A stretch of 21,125 bases of DNA from Methanobacterium sp. (GCA_015661405.1 JACWMK010000037.1:1-21125); one strand, 5' to 3'. Counted from the first letter of the stretch, positions 7,588 to 15,158 are shown. Made by a program: numbers and translations. The notes: generated by a model not told the origin, from the letters alone.

Positions 7588-7709
7588 ACTTATACAATGT
7601 TTATATTATACTTATATTTTGTTATTTTATGATTAAACAAATATGATACTTTATTTTTTTTTATCTTTTATTCTATTTTTGTTATACTAATAAAACAGTA
7701 GGAAATATT

Positions 7710-7817
7710 ATGCAACCTACAGGTTTAATTATAAATGAACTGTTAGATGCAGCAGATATTGAATATTTCCCTAGCGATCAACCATACTTAAACCAAGTTA
7801 ATAAAGGATTTAATTAA
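7710..7817 (+). CDS. Possible 35-residue peptide
   Basis: ATG 7710 has AGGAAAT just upstream and opens a 35-codon frame ending VNKGFN. The content is moderately charged with ELLDAADIEYF in the middle and no obvious membrane segment. I recognise no family. A short string near 20322-20386 (IDPLDPADIIDYI before a stop) is loosely similar, so both may be relics of one gene type, but the match is too short to trust. Confidence 0.25.
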   Translation: MQPTGLIINELLDAADIEYFPSDQPYLNQVNKGFN

Positions 7818-7924
7818 CTAATTTAAAACCAACCCCAATCCAGGTGAAGTAATAGCAAGCATCAAGTAAAAATATATAGAAAAAAGAATCAATCAATTCC
7901 AAAATTTTTTTCTTGAATTTAATC

Positions 7925-8062
7925 TTAATAGTAAATCTTTTTAGTAGTAATTAACCCTTCTTTAAGTTTAATTCCTATTAAAAGCATAATTTGTGCCTGT
8001 AAGTAAGGTATGAAACCAAATATCAACATTTTAACTGGAATATATAATGTTTCGAGGATACC
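7925..8062 (-). pseudogene. Possible membrane-protein C-terminal relic
   Basis: A 45-codon frame open between stops reads like a membrane protein tail: LYIPVKMLIFGFIPYLQAQ, then ligIKLKEGLITTKK-like basic residues before TAA. It has no start codon with a ribosome binding site and nothing upstream continues it. The amphipathic pattern and positive-inside ending are protein-like, but T-rich DNA can mimic this. The remainder of 7818-8283 shows only AT-rich sequence and T-runs that may terminate the hydrolase transcript. Confidence 0.25.
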
Positions 8063-8283
8063 CTAATTAAGGATAATGAGGTATTTCACAAATTTATTCA
8101 AAATTAGATCAAAATTTAATATAATATGATTAATTAACTATTTAATAACAATGAGTAAATGGAAAAAAAATAGTTTTCCTCAAATTTATAAAATTTTAAG
8201 GTAGATAATTCACAACATTAATAAATTAAAAAAAGCTCCTAAAAAAAAATATATTTTATTAAAAAAAATTGAAATATTTAAAA

Positions 8284-9486
8284 TTAAATTTCAAAAACCT
8301 TATCCAACCAATCATAAATCTTCTGATGAGATAGACTAGATGCTCCATACTGACAATGTTCTTCGGCAGATTCTTCCACAGTAAAGAGCATAAATTTTTT
8401 AGGTGACTGAAGGGCATCATATAATTTTTTAGCTTGTCCTGCGAAGAATTGATCTTTTTCTGAATCAACAATTAACATTTGACATTGTATCTGATTAACA
8501 CAATCTATAAGATTGTATTCCGATTCCTTTAGAAAAAGTTCATGAGGAGTTTCCGCACCAAACTTCCACATTCCATCCATCATCGCCCAACGAATCTGTG
8601 AATTAGTCTTCATTATATCATAGACTATCTTATCAACCTCTTCTGGACTGTTAAGAATAGAATTCATACCCTGCTCCCGATTCAATTGCATACTAGCGAA
8701 TTGGGGTTCTAAATAATCATAGATTCCACCATTAGCTATGCAAACTTGGATACGATGTTCAAAAGCCACTGCCCTTGGTGCTAGATATCCACCGAAACTG
8801 AATCCATAAAGAGCAATTCGATCAGGATCAACTTCATTCCTGGTAAGTAAATAATCCACTACCGGTGTGATAGCAGCTTCCCAATCCGGTCGGAATTGTA
8901 TTTTCTGCTCACGTATAACCCTGCCTTGACCAGGACCCTCAAAAATGAGACAATTATAACCGCGACGAACAGCGGCAGCACCCCCATCAAAATACATTTC
9001 TTCTCCTGTTCCATCATAACCAGTGTGTAAAATAATAGTAGGTCGTGGTTGTGAAGAATCATCAGCTTTTATGAAGTAAGCTGGCAATGTAGTATTTTCG
9101 TAGGGTATCTCCAGAACCTCAAATTTCGGTTGAAATAATTCACCAGCTTTTTGAAAGCATTTACGACTTTTACTGCTTAATTCTAGGATGCGAGGGTCAT
9201 CAGGATCCTGATGTATGAAGAATTCAGCAGTACGATAATAGTTACTGGCGCGAAGGTAAGCTTCCCGTGCACTTACCTTATGCTCATTAGTTAATGATTT
9301 TTCAGCTATTTTTTCGGTGAATTGAGCTGTTTTCAACCATTCTCGGTACCAGTTTTCATCATCACCCTCCTTTATCTTATAACCGGTACTGAGACATTCC
9401 CCTATATCCGCTCCATTATAAGCGGTGTGAGACAAGGTCCGCAACATCTCTAATGAGTATATTGGTTCGTCGAATATTATTTTCAT
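8284..9486 (-). CDS. Alpha/beta hydrolase with N-terminal helical cap (FrsA/DHPON hydrolase-like), copy 1
   Basis: 400 residues. The helical N-terminal part (about 1-120, with AREAYLRASNYYRTAEFF at 73-90) followed by an alpha/beta hydrolase core is the layout of the FrsA / 2,6-dihydroxypseudooxynicotine hydrolase / Ayg1-like group, whose members cleave C-C, ester or amide bonds. The nucleophile Ser230 sits in GFSFGGYLAP (228-237), the acid is Asp345 (DSEKDQFF) and His377 lies in EEHCQ. The oxyanion region is HTGYDGTGEE (154-163). Minus-strand AAGGAGGG lies about 11 nt before the ATG. It is the second of two tandem copies, 66 nt after the upstream copy, and downstream of a PadR regulator. It is cytoplasmic, with no signal peptide. 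Substrate unknown; an aromatic or xenobiotic compound is plausible given PadR control. Confidence 0.88.
   Translation of the reverse strand: MKIIFDEPIYSLEMLRTLSHTAYNGADIGECLSTGYKIKEGDDENWYREWLKTAQFTEKIAEKSLTNEHKVSAREAYLRASNYYRTAEFFIHQDPDDPRILELSSKSRKCFQKAGELFQPKFEVLEIPYENTTLPAYFIKADDSSQPRPTIILHTGYDGTGEEMYFDGGAAAVRRGYNCLIFEGPGQGRVIREQKIQFRPDWEAAITPVVDYLLTRNEVDPDRIALYGFSFGGYLAPRAVAFEHRIQVCIANGGIYDYLEPQFASMQLNREQGMNSILNSPEEVDKIVYDIMKTNSQIRWAMMDGMWKFGAETPHELFLKESEYNLIDCVNQIQCQMLIVDSEKDQFFAGQAKKLYDALQSPKKFMLFTVEESAEEHCQYGASSLSHQKIYDWLDKVFEI
9262..9346 (-). repeat. 85-bp block identical between the two hydrolase genes
   Basis: Positions 9262-9346 are identical base for base to 10528-10612 (offset 1266), within the helical cap coding region. 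Flanking parts of the two genes differ frequently, including at third positions. A block this long without a silent change points to recent gene conversion or strong local constraint after an older tandem duplication. Confidence 0.85.
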
Positions 9487-9552
9487 CTTAAATAACCCTC
9501 CTTAAACTATTTTTTTTTATTTTTAATTCTTCCTGTTGAATCTTCTTATTAA

Positions 9553-10752
9553 TTATATACCAAAAATATTGTCCAACCAATCATAAATTTTCTGATTAGA
9601 TAAACTACTGGCTCCTGCTTGACAATGTTCTTCAGCTGATTCTTCCACAGTAAAGAGCATAAATTTTTTAGGGGATTGAAGAGCATCATATAATTTTTGA
9701 GGCTGCCCAGCAAAGAACTGTTCTTTTTCTGAGTCAATGACTAACATGGGGCACTGTATCTTTTTAACACAATCTTTAAGATTGTATTTAAATCCTTTTA
9801 GAAATAGTTCATGAGGAGTATCCGATCCGAACTTCCACAAACTATCCTGTATCGCCCAACGAATCTCTGCATCAGTTTTCATTAAATCATAAATAACCTG
9901 ATCCACTTCTTCTGGACTGTTAACAATCCAATTCAAACCTTGTTCACGGTTCATTTGCATCTTAGCTAACTGAGGTTCTAAAAAGTCATAGATTCCACCA
10001 TTAGCTATGCAAGCATGGATACGATGTTCGAAAGCAGCAGCTCTTGGTGCGAGATATCCTCCGAAACTCAATCCATAAAGAGCAATATGATCAGGATCAA
10101 CGTCATCTCTAGTAATAAGGTAATCTACTACTGGAGTGACAACTGCTTCCCAATCGGGAGGGAATTTAAGTTCCCGCTCTCTGATAACCCTACCTTGACC
10201 AGGACCTTCAAACAAGAGACAATTATAGCCTCGACGGATAGCGGCGGCTCCTCCACCGAAATATAATTCTTCTCCTGTACCGTCAAGACCAGGGTGTATG
10301 ATAATGGTAGGTTTGGGTTTTGAATTATCGGCTTTTATGAAATAAGCTGGTAGTGTGGTATTTTCATAGGGTATCTCCAGAACCTCAAATTTCTGTTGGA
10401 ATAATTCACCAGCTTTTTGAAAGCATTTACTGCTTTTACTACTTAATTCTAAGATGCGAGGATCCTCAGCATCTTGATGAATAAAGAATTCAGCGATTCG
10501 GTAATAGTTACTGGCACGAAGGTAAGTTTCCCGTGCACTTACCTTATGCTCATTAGTTAATGATTTTTCAGCTATTTTTTCGGTGAATTGAGCTGTTTTC
10601 AACCATTCTCGGCACCAGCTTTCATCATCACCATCCGTAATCCTGTATCCTGTATTTAGACATTCACCTATATCTGCACCTTTTTCTACAGTGTAGGATA
10701 AGGTTCTTAACATCTCGAATGAATATGTGTGATCATCGAATATTATTTTCAT
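9553..10752 (-). CDS. Alpha/beta hydrolase with N-terminal helical cap, copy 2
   Basis: 399 residues, a close paralogue of the neighbouring hydrolase over the full length with a one-residue gap in the linker after residue 140. Nucleophile Ser229 is in GLSFGGYLAP, and His376 in EEHCQ. The acid position that is Asp345 in copy 1 is Glu344 here (DSEKEQFF), although Asp340 nearby is shared. Some alpha/beta hydrolases use Glu, so activity is not excluded. The oxyanion region reads HPGLDGTGEE. The leader GGGAGGGTTAAATTAGG before the ATG resembles the leader of copy 1, so the duplication included the ribosome binding region. The gene is 70 nt downstream of the PadR stop codon and probably shares its transcript, or has a weak own promoter in that gap. 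Confidence 0.88.
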   Translation of the reverse strand: MKIIFDDHTYSFEMLRTLSYTVEKGADIGECLNTGYRITDGDDESWCREWLKTAQFTEKIAEKSLTNEHKVSARETYLRASNYYRIAEFFIHQDAEDPRILELSSKSSKCFQKAGELFQQKFEVLEIPYENTTLPAYFIKADNSKPKPTIIIHPGLDGTGEELYFGGGAAAIRRGYNCLLFEGPGQGRVIRERELKFPPDWEAVVTPVVDYLITRDDVDPDHIALYGLSFGGYLAPRAAAFEHRIHACIANGGIYDFLEPQLAKMQMNREQGLNWIVNSPEEVDQVIYDLMKTDAEIRWAIQDSLWKFGSDTPHELFLKGFKYNLKDCVKKIQCPMLVIDSEKEQFFAGQPQKLYDALQSPKKFMLFTVEESAEEHCQAGASSLSNQKIYDWLDNIFGI

Positions 10753-10822
10753 CCTAATTTAACCCTCCCAAACTTTTTTTATGTTAATTATACTAGTTAC
10801 ATCTCCTTTGGCTGATTGTATA

Positions 10823-11416
10823 CTAATTCATTTTTTTATAAAATCTATTATAATTCCAATTATACTCTTCTAATTCTTTAATACATTCTTCTGCCCATTT
10901 TATTAAAACTTCTAAGCTCATTTGCCCCTGTTTAATGGTAAAATTCCAAAAAAGTTCTTCTTTTTCTGCTGATTCTACCTTAAATTCGCTGCTGTAAATA
11001 TTAAAAGTATCCTTAATTTCATTTAATATCTGTAGATGGTCTCTTTTTTGTGAAATAAAGTTTTCAAATTCTTTTATTATCTCTTTTTTTTCTAACCTTG
11101 AACCAAAAAATATTCTTAGCATGAATTCATCCCGTTGGTAGAATGACGTTTGTTCTGGAAAATCTTTTAACCATTCTTGAAATGCGTCTCTTCCAGGGTC
11201 TGTAATACTGTAGATTCTTTTATCTGGTCCATCCTCCTGTTTTTGAATAATTGAAGTTACATATCCTTTTTTTTCTAAAGAGGATAATTCTCTGTAAATT
11301 TGACTTAAACTCGCTGCCCAAACATGGGCTATGGATTTATCGAATATTTTCTTTAAATTGTAACCATTCATAGGACCATAAGTTAGAAGGCCCAGCATGG
11401 CATAGGATAATGACAT
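10823..11416 (-). CDS. PadR-family transcriptional regulator (long form)
   Basis: 197 residues. The N-terminal winged helix is clear: SYAMLGLLTYGPMNGYNLKK, then SLSQIYRELSSLEKKGYV and KRIYSITDPGRDAFQEWL. The C-terminal half (about 90-197) is a helical dimerisation domain of the type found in class-I PadR proteins that sense phenolics or other drugs. I place the start at ATG 11416 because GGGGG lies 7 nt upstream; a GTG at 11419 would leave only 4 nt. Tandem palindromes between this start and the TATA box suggest autorepression. The two alpha/beta hydrolases downstream on the same strand are the obvious targets, making a substrate-inducible regulator-enzyme unit plausible. The exact ligand is not predictable. 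Confidence 0.9.
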   Translation of the reverse strand: MSLSYAMLGLLTYGPMNGYNLKKIFDKSIAHVWAASLSQIYRELSSLEKKGYVTSIIQKQEDGPDKRIYSITDPGRDAFQEWLKDFPEQTSFYQRDEFMLRIFFGSRLEKKEIIKEFENFISQKRDHLQILNEIKDTFNIYSSEFKVESAEKEELFWNFTIKQGQMSLEVLIKWAEECIKELEEYNWNYNRFYKKMN

Positions 11417-11441
11417 CACATTTCCCCCATTTGTAATATAC

Positions 11442-11473
11442 TATATAACTTGTTATATATAACTTATTATATA
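11442..11473 (-). promoter_or_regulatory. Tandem palindromic operator of the PadR-hydrolase operon
   Basis: TATATAACTTGTTATATA at 11442-11459 is a perfect 18-bp dyad (two 8-bp arms around TT). It runs into a second copy at 11456-11473 with one arm mismatch (TATATAAC-TT-ATTATATA). A TATA-like element (minus strand TTTATATATAAC, 11485-11496) lies upstream, so transcription would start at or next to the dyads, about 25-50 nt before the PadR start. This is the layout of an autorepressor site. Confidence 0.6.
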
Positions 11474-11499
11474 ATATGGCACATGTTATATATAAATAT

Positions 11500-11913
11500 C
11501 GTCAAATTCTATAATGCTTATTAAATTGTTTTTTGGAAAAAAAATTTTACAATACAAAGTAATTTTTTAAAATATAAGATTCCCAAAAGTTAAAGGGAAG
11601 AAAAAACGATTCAAAAACCGTTTAACAATTTAAAATAGCTTCTAAAAATAATAAAAAAAAGATTTACTAAAATCTTAGAATTTAAAATCCACAAAAAATT
11701 ATAATATAAAAATTAGCAAAATATAATGTAAAATTTATAATTACATAAATCTAATTGATAGATAAATTGGTGTTTCTCTAATTTTTAATTCTAATAAGCT
11801 GATATACGTATTGGATGTATTATATTGCTTTTGATCGTCAAATTATCTATTTTAGCTTTTATGATCTATAATTTGAGTTTAAATTTAAAAAAAAATAATT
11901 TTATAATAACCTT
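11500..11913. other. AT-rich intergenic stretch without recognised genes
   Basis: About 410 nt between the PadR promoter and the end of the TMEM175-type gene. Only very short frames (fewer than 20 codons) and scattered A/T runs are seen. The T-rich minus-strand sequence just below 11914 may end the channel transcript. I see no RNA gene or clear repeat. Confidence 0.5.
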
Positions 11914-12597
11914 TTAATGATTTCTTCTTATTAGAATAGGAGTAATAAATATAATTAGTAAGATTAATAAATATGCAATATTACTTAAAATTGGAGTGAA
12001 AAAAGCAATCAATATGGCAATAATCGAGGCAATGGGTATAGCTAGATTTCTATAATGAATAATTGTAATTGTTCTTGAGGTAATATTCTTTTTGAGAAGA
12101 TATTTATGTTTTTGAACATAAAACCAGTTAAAATATAGTAAAAGACCTGAAATAAGCATATCAAAATGGAAAAACAAAACTCCGACGGTTGTGTCCCCAT
12201 ATTCAGTCCAAATTGAAGCAACGAATGGTACAAGCACAATAAATGATAAAAATACTATATTAAGCCACCAAAGTTTCTGATCAGCGTATTCTATATTTTT
12301 AAACTGTCTATTATGATTATTTAATAATATCGCTAAAAGGAAAAAAGCTAGGAAATATCCTATAAATTTGAAACTTAAACTGTCCAAGTAAGTTAGGATA
12401 GCTACATTGGTATGTGGTAACGCGGGAATTATAAAGTCTAAAACCAAAAGAGTAATTGCAACAGCGAAAACACCATCTACAAATGATTCTAAACGATTTT
12501 TATCTCTAATCTCAAGTTCTGTACGCGATTTAAGATCCTTATCTTGCTCAATACGCGATTTAAGATCATCATCCACTTCAGACGATTTCTGAGTCAT
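11914..12597 (-). CDS. TMEM175-family (DUF1211) potassium channel-like protein
   Basis: 227 residues with a charged N-terminus (1-34) and six membrane helices (about 40-58, 72-93, 108-130, 137-160, 182-200, 205-223). The signature is at the first helix: R35-LESF-V-D-G-VFAVAITLLVL, corresponding to the RxxxFSDGVFAIAITLL motif that lines the pore in bacterial and archaeal TMEM175 channels. The Ser of FSD is Val here. Prokaryotic members have one six-helix repeat and assemble as tetramers that leak K+. There is no ribosome binding site; a TATA-like ATTTATAAA at 12621-12629 is centred about 28 nt before the ATG, so the mRNA may be leaderless. The N-terminus contains a duplicated DLKSR segment from a 30-bp tandem repeat. 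It is an isolated gene. Confidence 0.85.
   Translation of the reverse strand: MTQKSSEVDDDLKSRIEQDKDLKSRTELEIRDKNRLESFVDGVFAVAITLLVLDFIIPALPHTNVAILTYLDSLSFKFIGYFLAFFLLAILLNNHNRQFKNIEYADQKLWWLNIVFLSFIVLVPFVASIWTEYGDTTVGVLFFHFDMLISGLLLYFNWFYVQKHKYLLKKNITSRTITIIHYRNLAIPIASIIAILIAFFTPILSNIAYLLILLIIFITPILIRRNH
12522..12567 (-). repeat. In-frame tandem duplication in the channel gene N-terminus
   Basis: The 16-mer TACGCGATTTAAGATC occurs at 12522-12537 and again at 12552-12567, a 30-bp period that keeps the frame and gives DLKSR twice in the cytoplasmic N-terminal tail (residues 11-15 and 21-25). Confidence 0.8.
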
Positions 12598-12620
12598 ATA
12601 TATTAATATTATCTTAAAAT

Positions 12621-12629
12621 ATTTATAAA
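12621..12629 (-). promoter_or_regulatory. TATA box of the TMEM175-type gene
   Basis: ATTTATAAA (AT-rich on both strands) is centred about 28 nt upstream of ATG 12597. Normal archaeal spacing would place the transcription start at or within a few bases of the ATG, matching the absence of a ribosome binding site. Confidence 0.45.
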
Positions 12630-12917
12630 TTGTGAAGTGGAGATATTAATTTTATAGAAAATAATATTTAATTATTTATTTATTTTAATTTTTAGTATAA
12701 AGCCTTACAATCACTCTTATAGCCTTAGAAGCCTTTTAATTGATAATATAAAAGCTAATCATGGTGATTATCCTATAATAAAGATATATTAATCCTTAGC
12801 GGAGTAAATTGTTAATCTAATGATTTTAATCAGATTTATCTCCCATAAATGTTGCTTAGGATAAATAAACGGAAGACAAAAAATTCACGGGTTTAGGACA
12901 TTTTAATATTGTTAATA

Positions 12918-13148
12918 GTGGATTTAATCCATATTTATTTTACAAATCCACATTGTGGTACGTAAATAAGTAGAATTTATATAATAGTACGTTAATAATA
13001 ATATAATAAGAAAATCATTGAAAACTATAAATTAAAACAATGATTATCTGTAACGAGTTAAATGAAACAAAGAGGATCCAAAAATATCGTTAAAACCATA
13101 TAAACGATATAACTGTTGACTTAGCCAAAAAATTTTGGAAAACTAAGT
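12918..13148 (+). promoter_or_regulatory. Inverted-repeat-rich upstream region of the ABM gene
   Basis: The 619-nt gap 12598-13216 has no convincing gene but three clear dyads: GTGGATTT (12918-12925) with AAATCCAC (12944-12951); ATATCGTT (13084-13091) with AACGATAT (13103-13110); and ACTTAG (13119-13124) with CTAAGT (13143-13148), the latter enclosing CCAAAAAATTTTGG. The last two are 70-130 nt before the monooxygenase ATG and may be operators or leader structures. A TATA-like TTTATATAA lies near 12976. Confidence 0.45.
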
Positions 13149-13216
13149 TAGTATTTTAGATGCATAATTTGGAAATAATACTTCAGTAATATAAAATGTA
13201 CTGAAAGGAGGAAAAT

Positions 13217-13585
13217 ATGTCTAAATTCGTTGAAATGGATGATAATATTACTGTATTTGAGCAAATGAATGGAAAAGGTGGTCCTGTAATTCTAATAAAC
13301 AAATTTAATGTAGATCCCGAGGAAACAGAAGAACTGCTAAAAAGTTGGGCACGAGACTCGGCTTTTTTTAAACAACAACCGGGTTACATTTCCACACAGT
13401 TCCATCGCGGTGTAGAAGGCAGTAGCGTATTCATTAACTATGCAGTATGGGAGTCAATAGAAGACTTCAAAAAAGCAATTAACCAAAGAGAGGCTCAGTC
13501 TAATTTGAAAAACTATCCACCCAGTACAGTAATGTCTCCTCATCTCTTCACAAAGGTTGCAGTGCATGGGATATGCGTTAAATAA
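13217..13585 (+). CDS. ABM-domain monooxygenase-like protein
   Basis: 122 residues with a single antibiotic biosynthesis monooxygenase (ABM, ferredoxin-like dimeric alpha-beta barrel) domain at about 22-110. The pattern VILINKFNVDPEETEELL, then FFKQQPGYISTQFHR and FINYAVWESIEDFKKAI is typical. Relatives act as cofactor-free quinol monooxygenases or heme-degrading enzymes, and many are stress-response proteins of unknown substrate. An excellent AAAGGAGGA lies 5 nt before ATG 13217, suggesting high expression. It is transcribed alone; its 3' end faces the TrmB-type gene, with a hairpin and T/A-rich terminator between them. In a strict anaerobe a quinone/flavin or heme-related protective role is an inference. 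Confidence 0.85.
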   Translation: MSKFVEMDDNITVFEQMNGKGGPVILINKFNVDPEETEELLKSWARDSAFFKQQPGYISTQFHRGVEGSSVFINYAVWESIEDFKKAINQREAQSNLKNYPPSTVMSPHLFTKVAVHGICVK

Positions 13586-13595
13586 AAAAAAGAAC

Positions 13596-13650
13596 TGTTT
13601 TCAACAAAACAATATCTCGGTTATTATATAAAAAAAATAATTTTTTTTTT
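13596..13650 (+). terminator. Hairpin and poly-T terminator, shared convergent region
   Basis: TGTTTT (13596-13601) pairs with AAAACA (13606-13611) around CAAC just after the ABM stop, and a long T-run follows at about 13639-13650. On the opposite strand, A/T runs at 13625-13640 serve the end of the convergent regulator gene at 13663. It probably ends transcription from both sides. Confidence 0.5.
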
Positions 13651-13662
13651 AAATAAATTAAT

Positions 13663-14481
13663 TTAATGATTTATTGCCATATATTCGATCTTCATTATCA
13701 TTATAAATGCTTTATTTTTTGTATTAATTGCAGCTATGGAATCTTGGGATACTGGTGGTATAAATAGGAGCTCAGAGTCATCGACTATCAACATCAACAT
13801 ATTCTCATAATCAAACATATTAAGTGCTTCTTTATAGGATATTAATTCATCTTCAGGCACAGCTGTAAGTGATGAATTAATCATATCTTTATAATTGACA
13901 ATGTGATAATCTACTTTTTTTTCTTTGAATATTTTATTTAATTTATCTTTGATATTAGAATTATTTGAAATAGTGATAATTTCCATTTTAATATTCTTTT
14001 CATTTAATTTTTCAATATACTTTAAATATTGGGGTGATGAAGCAAAGAATATGCTTTTATTAGCACCTATAATCATCTCTTTAATTTTATAATCTATGCT
14101 CTTCCCACCGAAAACATGCCATAAGGTCTCTGGATTTTTTTCTATAAAGTTTTCTTTATCCAATGTTAAAAAGATTTTTTTAGCTTTTTCTTTAGCTTTT
14201 TCTTTTAAGTCTAAATTAGTCTGATACAACATCTCCAATCCAATATCAAGTGGAGTAGCTTGATATGTCATGGGTCTGGTATTAATAAGAACTACAAGAC
14301 CTTTCTCCTTCAACAAGCGGAGACTTTCATAAGTATTAGGCTTTGATAAACCTAAAAAGTCAATAAGCTTCTTAACTTCAGAATAATTCAACATTAATAA
14401 TGTTATATATATTTTAGCCTCAGATTCTAACAATCCCAAATCCATCAATGATTTAATAAGTTCCTGTGGAATTTGATCCAT
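13663..14481 (-). CDS. TrmB-family transcriptional regulator
   Basis: 272 residues from ATG 14481, chosen because GGAGA lies 8 nt upstream; an ATG at 14496 would add five residues but lacks a ribosome binding site. The N-terminal winged helix (about 5-75) reads LMDLGLLESEAKIYITLL, then LSKPNTYESLRLLKEKGLV, the TrmB signature. A coiled-coil (about 85-115, LKEKAKEKAKKIF) connects to a C-terminal alpha/beta sensor region (about 125-260) of the PLD-like type seen in TrmB proteins. Some TrmB proteins bind sugars, but many in methanogens have unknown ligands. It is divergent from a two-gene operon at 14599-15136, with a symmetric promoter between, so it probably controls both itself and that operon. 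Confidence 0.85.
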   Translation of the reverse strand: MDQIPQELIKSLMDLGLLESEAKIYITLLMLNYSEVKKLIDFLGLSKPNTYESLRLLKEKGLVVLINTRPMTYQATPLDIGLEMLYQTNLDLKEKAKEKAKKIFLTLDKENFIEKNPETLWHVFGGKSIDYKIKEMIIGANKSIFFASSPQYLKYIEKLNEKNIKMEIITISNNSNIKDKLNKIFKEKKVDYHIVNYKDMINSSLTAVPEDELISYKEALNMFDYENMLMLIVDDSELLFIPPVSQDSIAAINTKNKAFIMIMKIEYMAINH

Positions 14482-14497
14482 GATTATATTCTCCATC

Positions 14498-14579
14498 TAG
14501 TTGTTCATTTACTTAATTACTATATCACAAAAGTTATATAACTTTAGATATATAATGTTGTTCGAGAACTGAACAACTA
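14498..14579. promoter_or_regulatory. Symmetric divergent promoter with TrmB-type operator repeats
   Basis: At the centre AAAGTTATATAACTTT (14530-14545) is a perfect 16-bp palindrome containing the TATA box TTATATAA, readable in both directions. TAGTTGTTCA (14498-14507) is the exact inverse of TGAACAACTA (14570-14579), and a further GTTGTTC is at 14557-14563, facing GAACAAC at 14571-14577. With a start about 25 nt from the TATA box, both transcripts would begin near 14511 (left) and 14565 (right), next to the repeats. This suggests a repressor holding both promoters shut. Confidence 0.7.
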
Positions 14580-14598
14580 ATAATTAGGAGATAATTAA

Positions 14599-14751
14599 AT
14601 GAACAATATGAAATTTCAACAACATTTAAACAAAGATAAAGAAGAACTTAATGTAGAATATCAGAACTTAAAAAACCTTCCTAAGCCCACATTTTTAAAA
14701 CGCACTGACAAACAAGCAAAGAAAAAATCACCAAAGATAAAGAGGATATAA
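14599..14751 (+). CDS. Small basic protein, 50 residues
   Basis: ATG 14599 is preceded by AGGAG (14586-14590) with 8 nt spacing. The protein starts MNNMKFQQHL, has a charged helix (NKDKEELNVEYQNLKNL) and ends in a Lys-rich tail (KQAKKKSPKIKRI) with no membrane segment; I know no family for it. Its TAA ends one base before the ATG of the next gene, and its last codons contain the AGAGGAT that serves as that gene's ribosome binding site, so the two are translationally coupled. The coupling and the shared TrmB-facing promoter make it a real gene. The basic tail could bind nucleic acid or the membrane surface. Confidence 0.72.
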   Translation: MNNMKFQQHLNKDKEELNVEYQNLKNLPKPTFLKRTDKQAKKKSPKIKRI

Positions 14752-14752
14752 A

Positions 14753-15136
14753 ATGAATACAGCTAACAAACACCCATTAACAATCATTATAATTGCTTTC
14801 TTAATGATTTTATTTGGTATTATAGAAGTTATCACAGCGTTCACTCATAACTTTCTAGGTATTACAACATCACAAGCTGCACTTTTTACATACTCATCTG
14901 TTGCTATCGGTACATTCTATATAATTGCCGGTTTGCTTATATTGACCATGAAAAAATGGGCTGCAGCACTAGCCATTATTTTATTAGGTGCTGATGTTAT
15001 TGGGCGTATCACTCTTGTTGGGATTGGTTTATACCCTATCAATTCAAATGAACAAGTGTTTAGTATCATTGCAGGCACAGCTATAGCAATCATATTTGCC
15101 ATTTACATTGGATGGAAATGGGATTCATTTAAATAA
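14753..15136 (+). CDS. Four-helix membrane protein of unknown function
   Basis: 127 residues with four membrane helices (about 10-30, 44-66, 69-93, 101-121), a short N-terminus and the tail GWKWDSFK. The second and third helices are separated by MKKW, the usual positive-inside loop. I do not recognise a specific family; small four-helix proteins of this type can be DoxX-like or stress-associated membrane proteins. It is coupled to the 50-residue gene (one base gap) and faces the TrmB-type regulator. Only A-rich DNA and a weak 34-codon frame follow. Its regulator and partner suggest a conditional membrane function, which is inference. Confidence 0.82.
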   Translation: MNTANKHPLTIIIIAFLMILFGIIEVITAFTHNFLGITTSQAALFTYSSVAIGTFYIIAGLLILTMKKWAAALAIILLGADVIGRITLVGIGLYPINSNEQVFSIIAGTAIAIIFAIYIGWKWDSFK

Positions 15137-15158
15137 AAAAAAATCAAATGGAAGTTAA

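Noticed and set aside
7498..8283. Search for a transposase beside the DUF2080 gene
   Set aside because: No frame with a transposase motif and no convincing terminal inverted repeats were found, so no insertion element is annotated.
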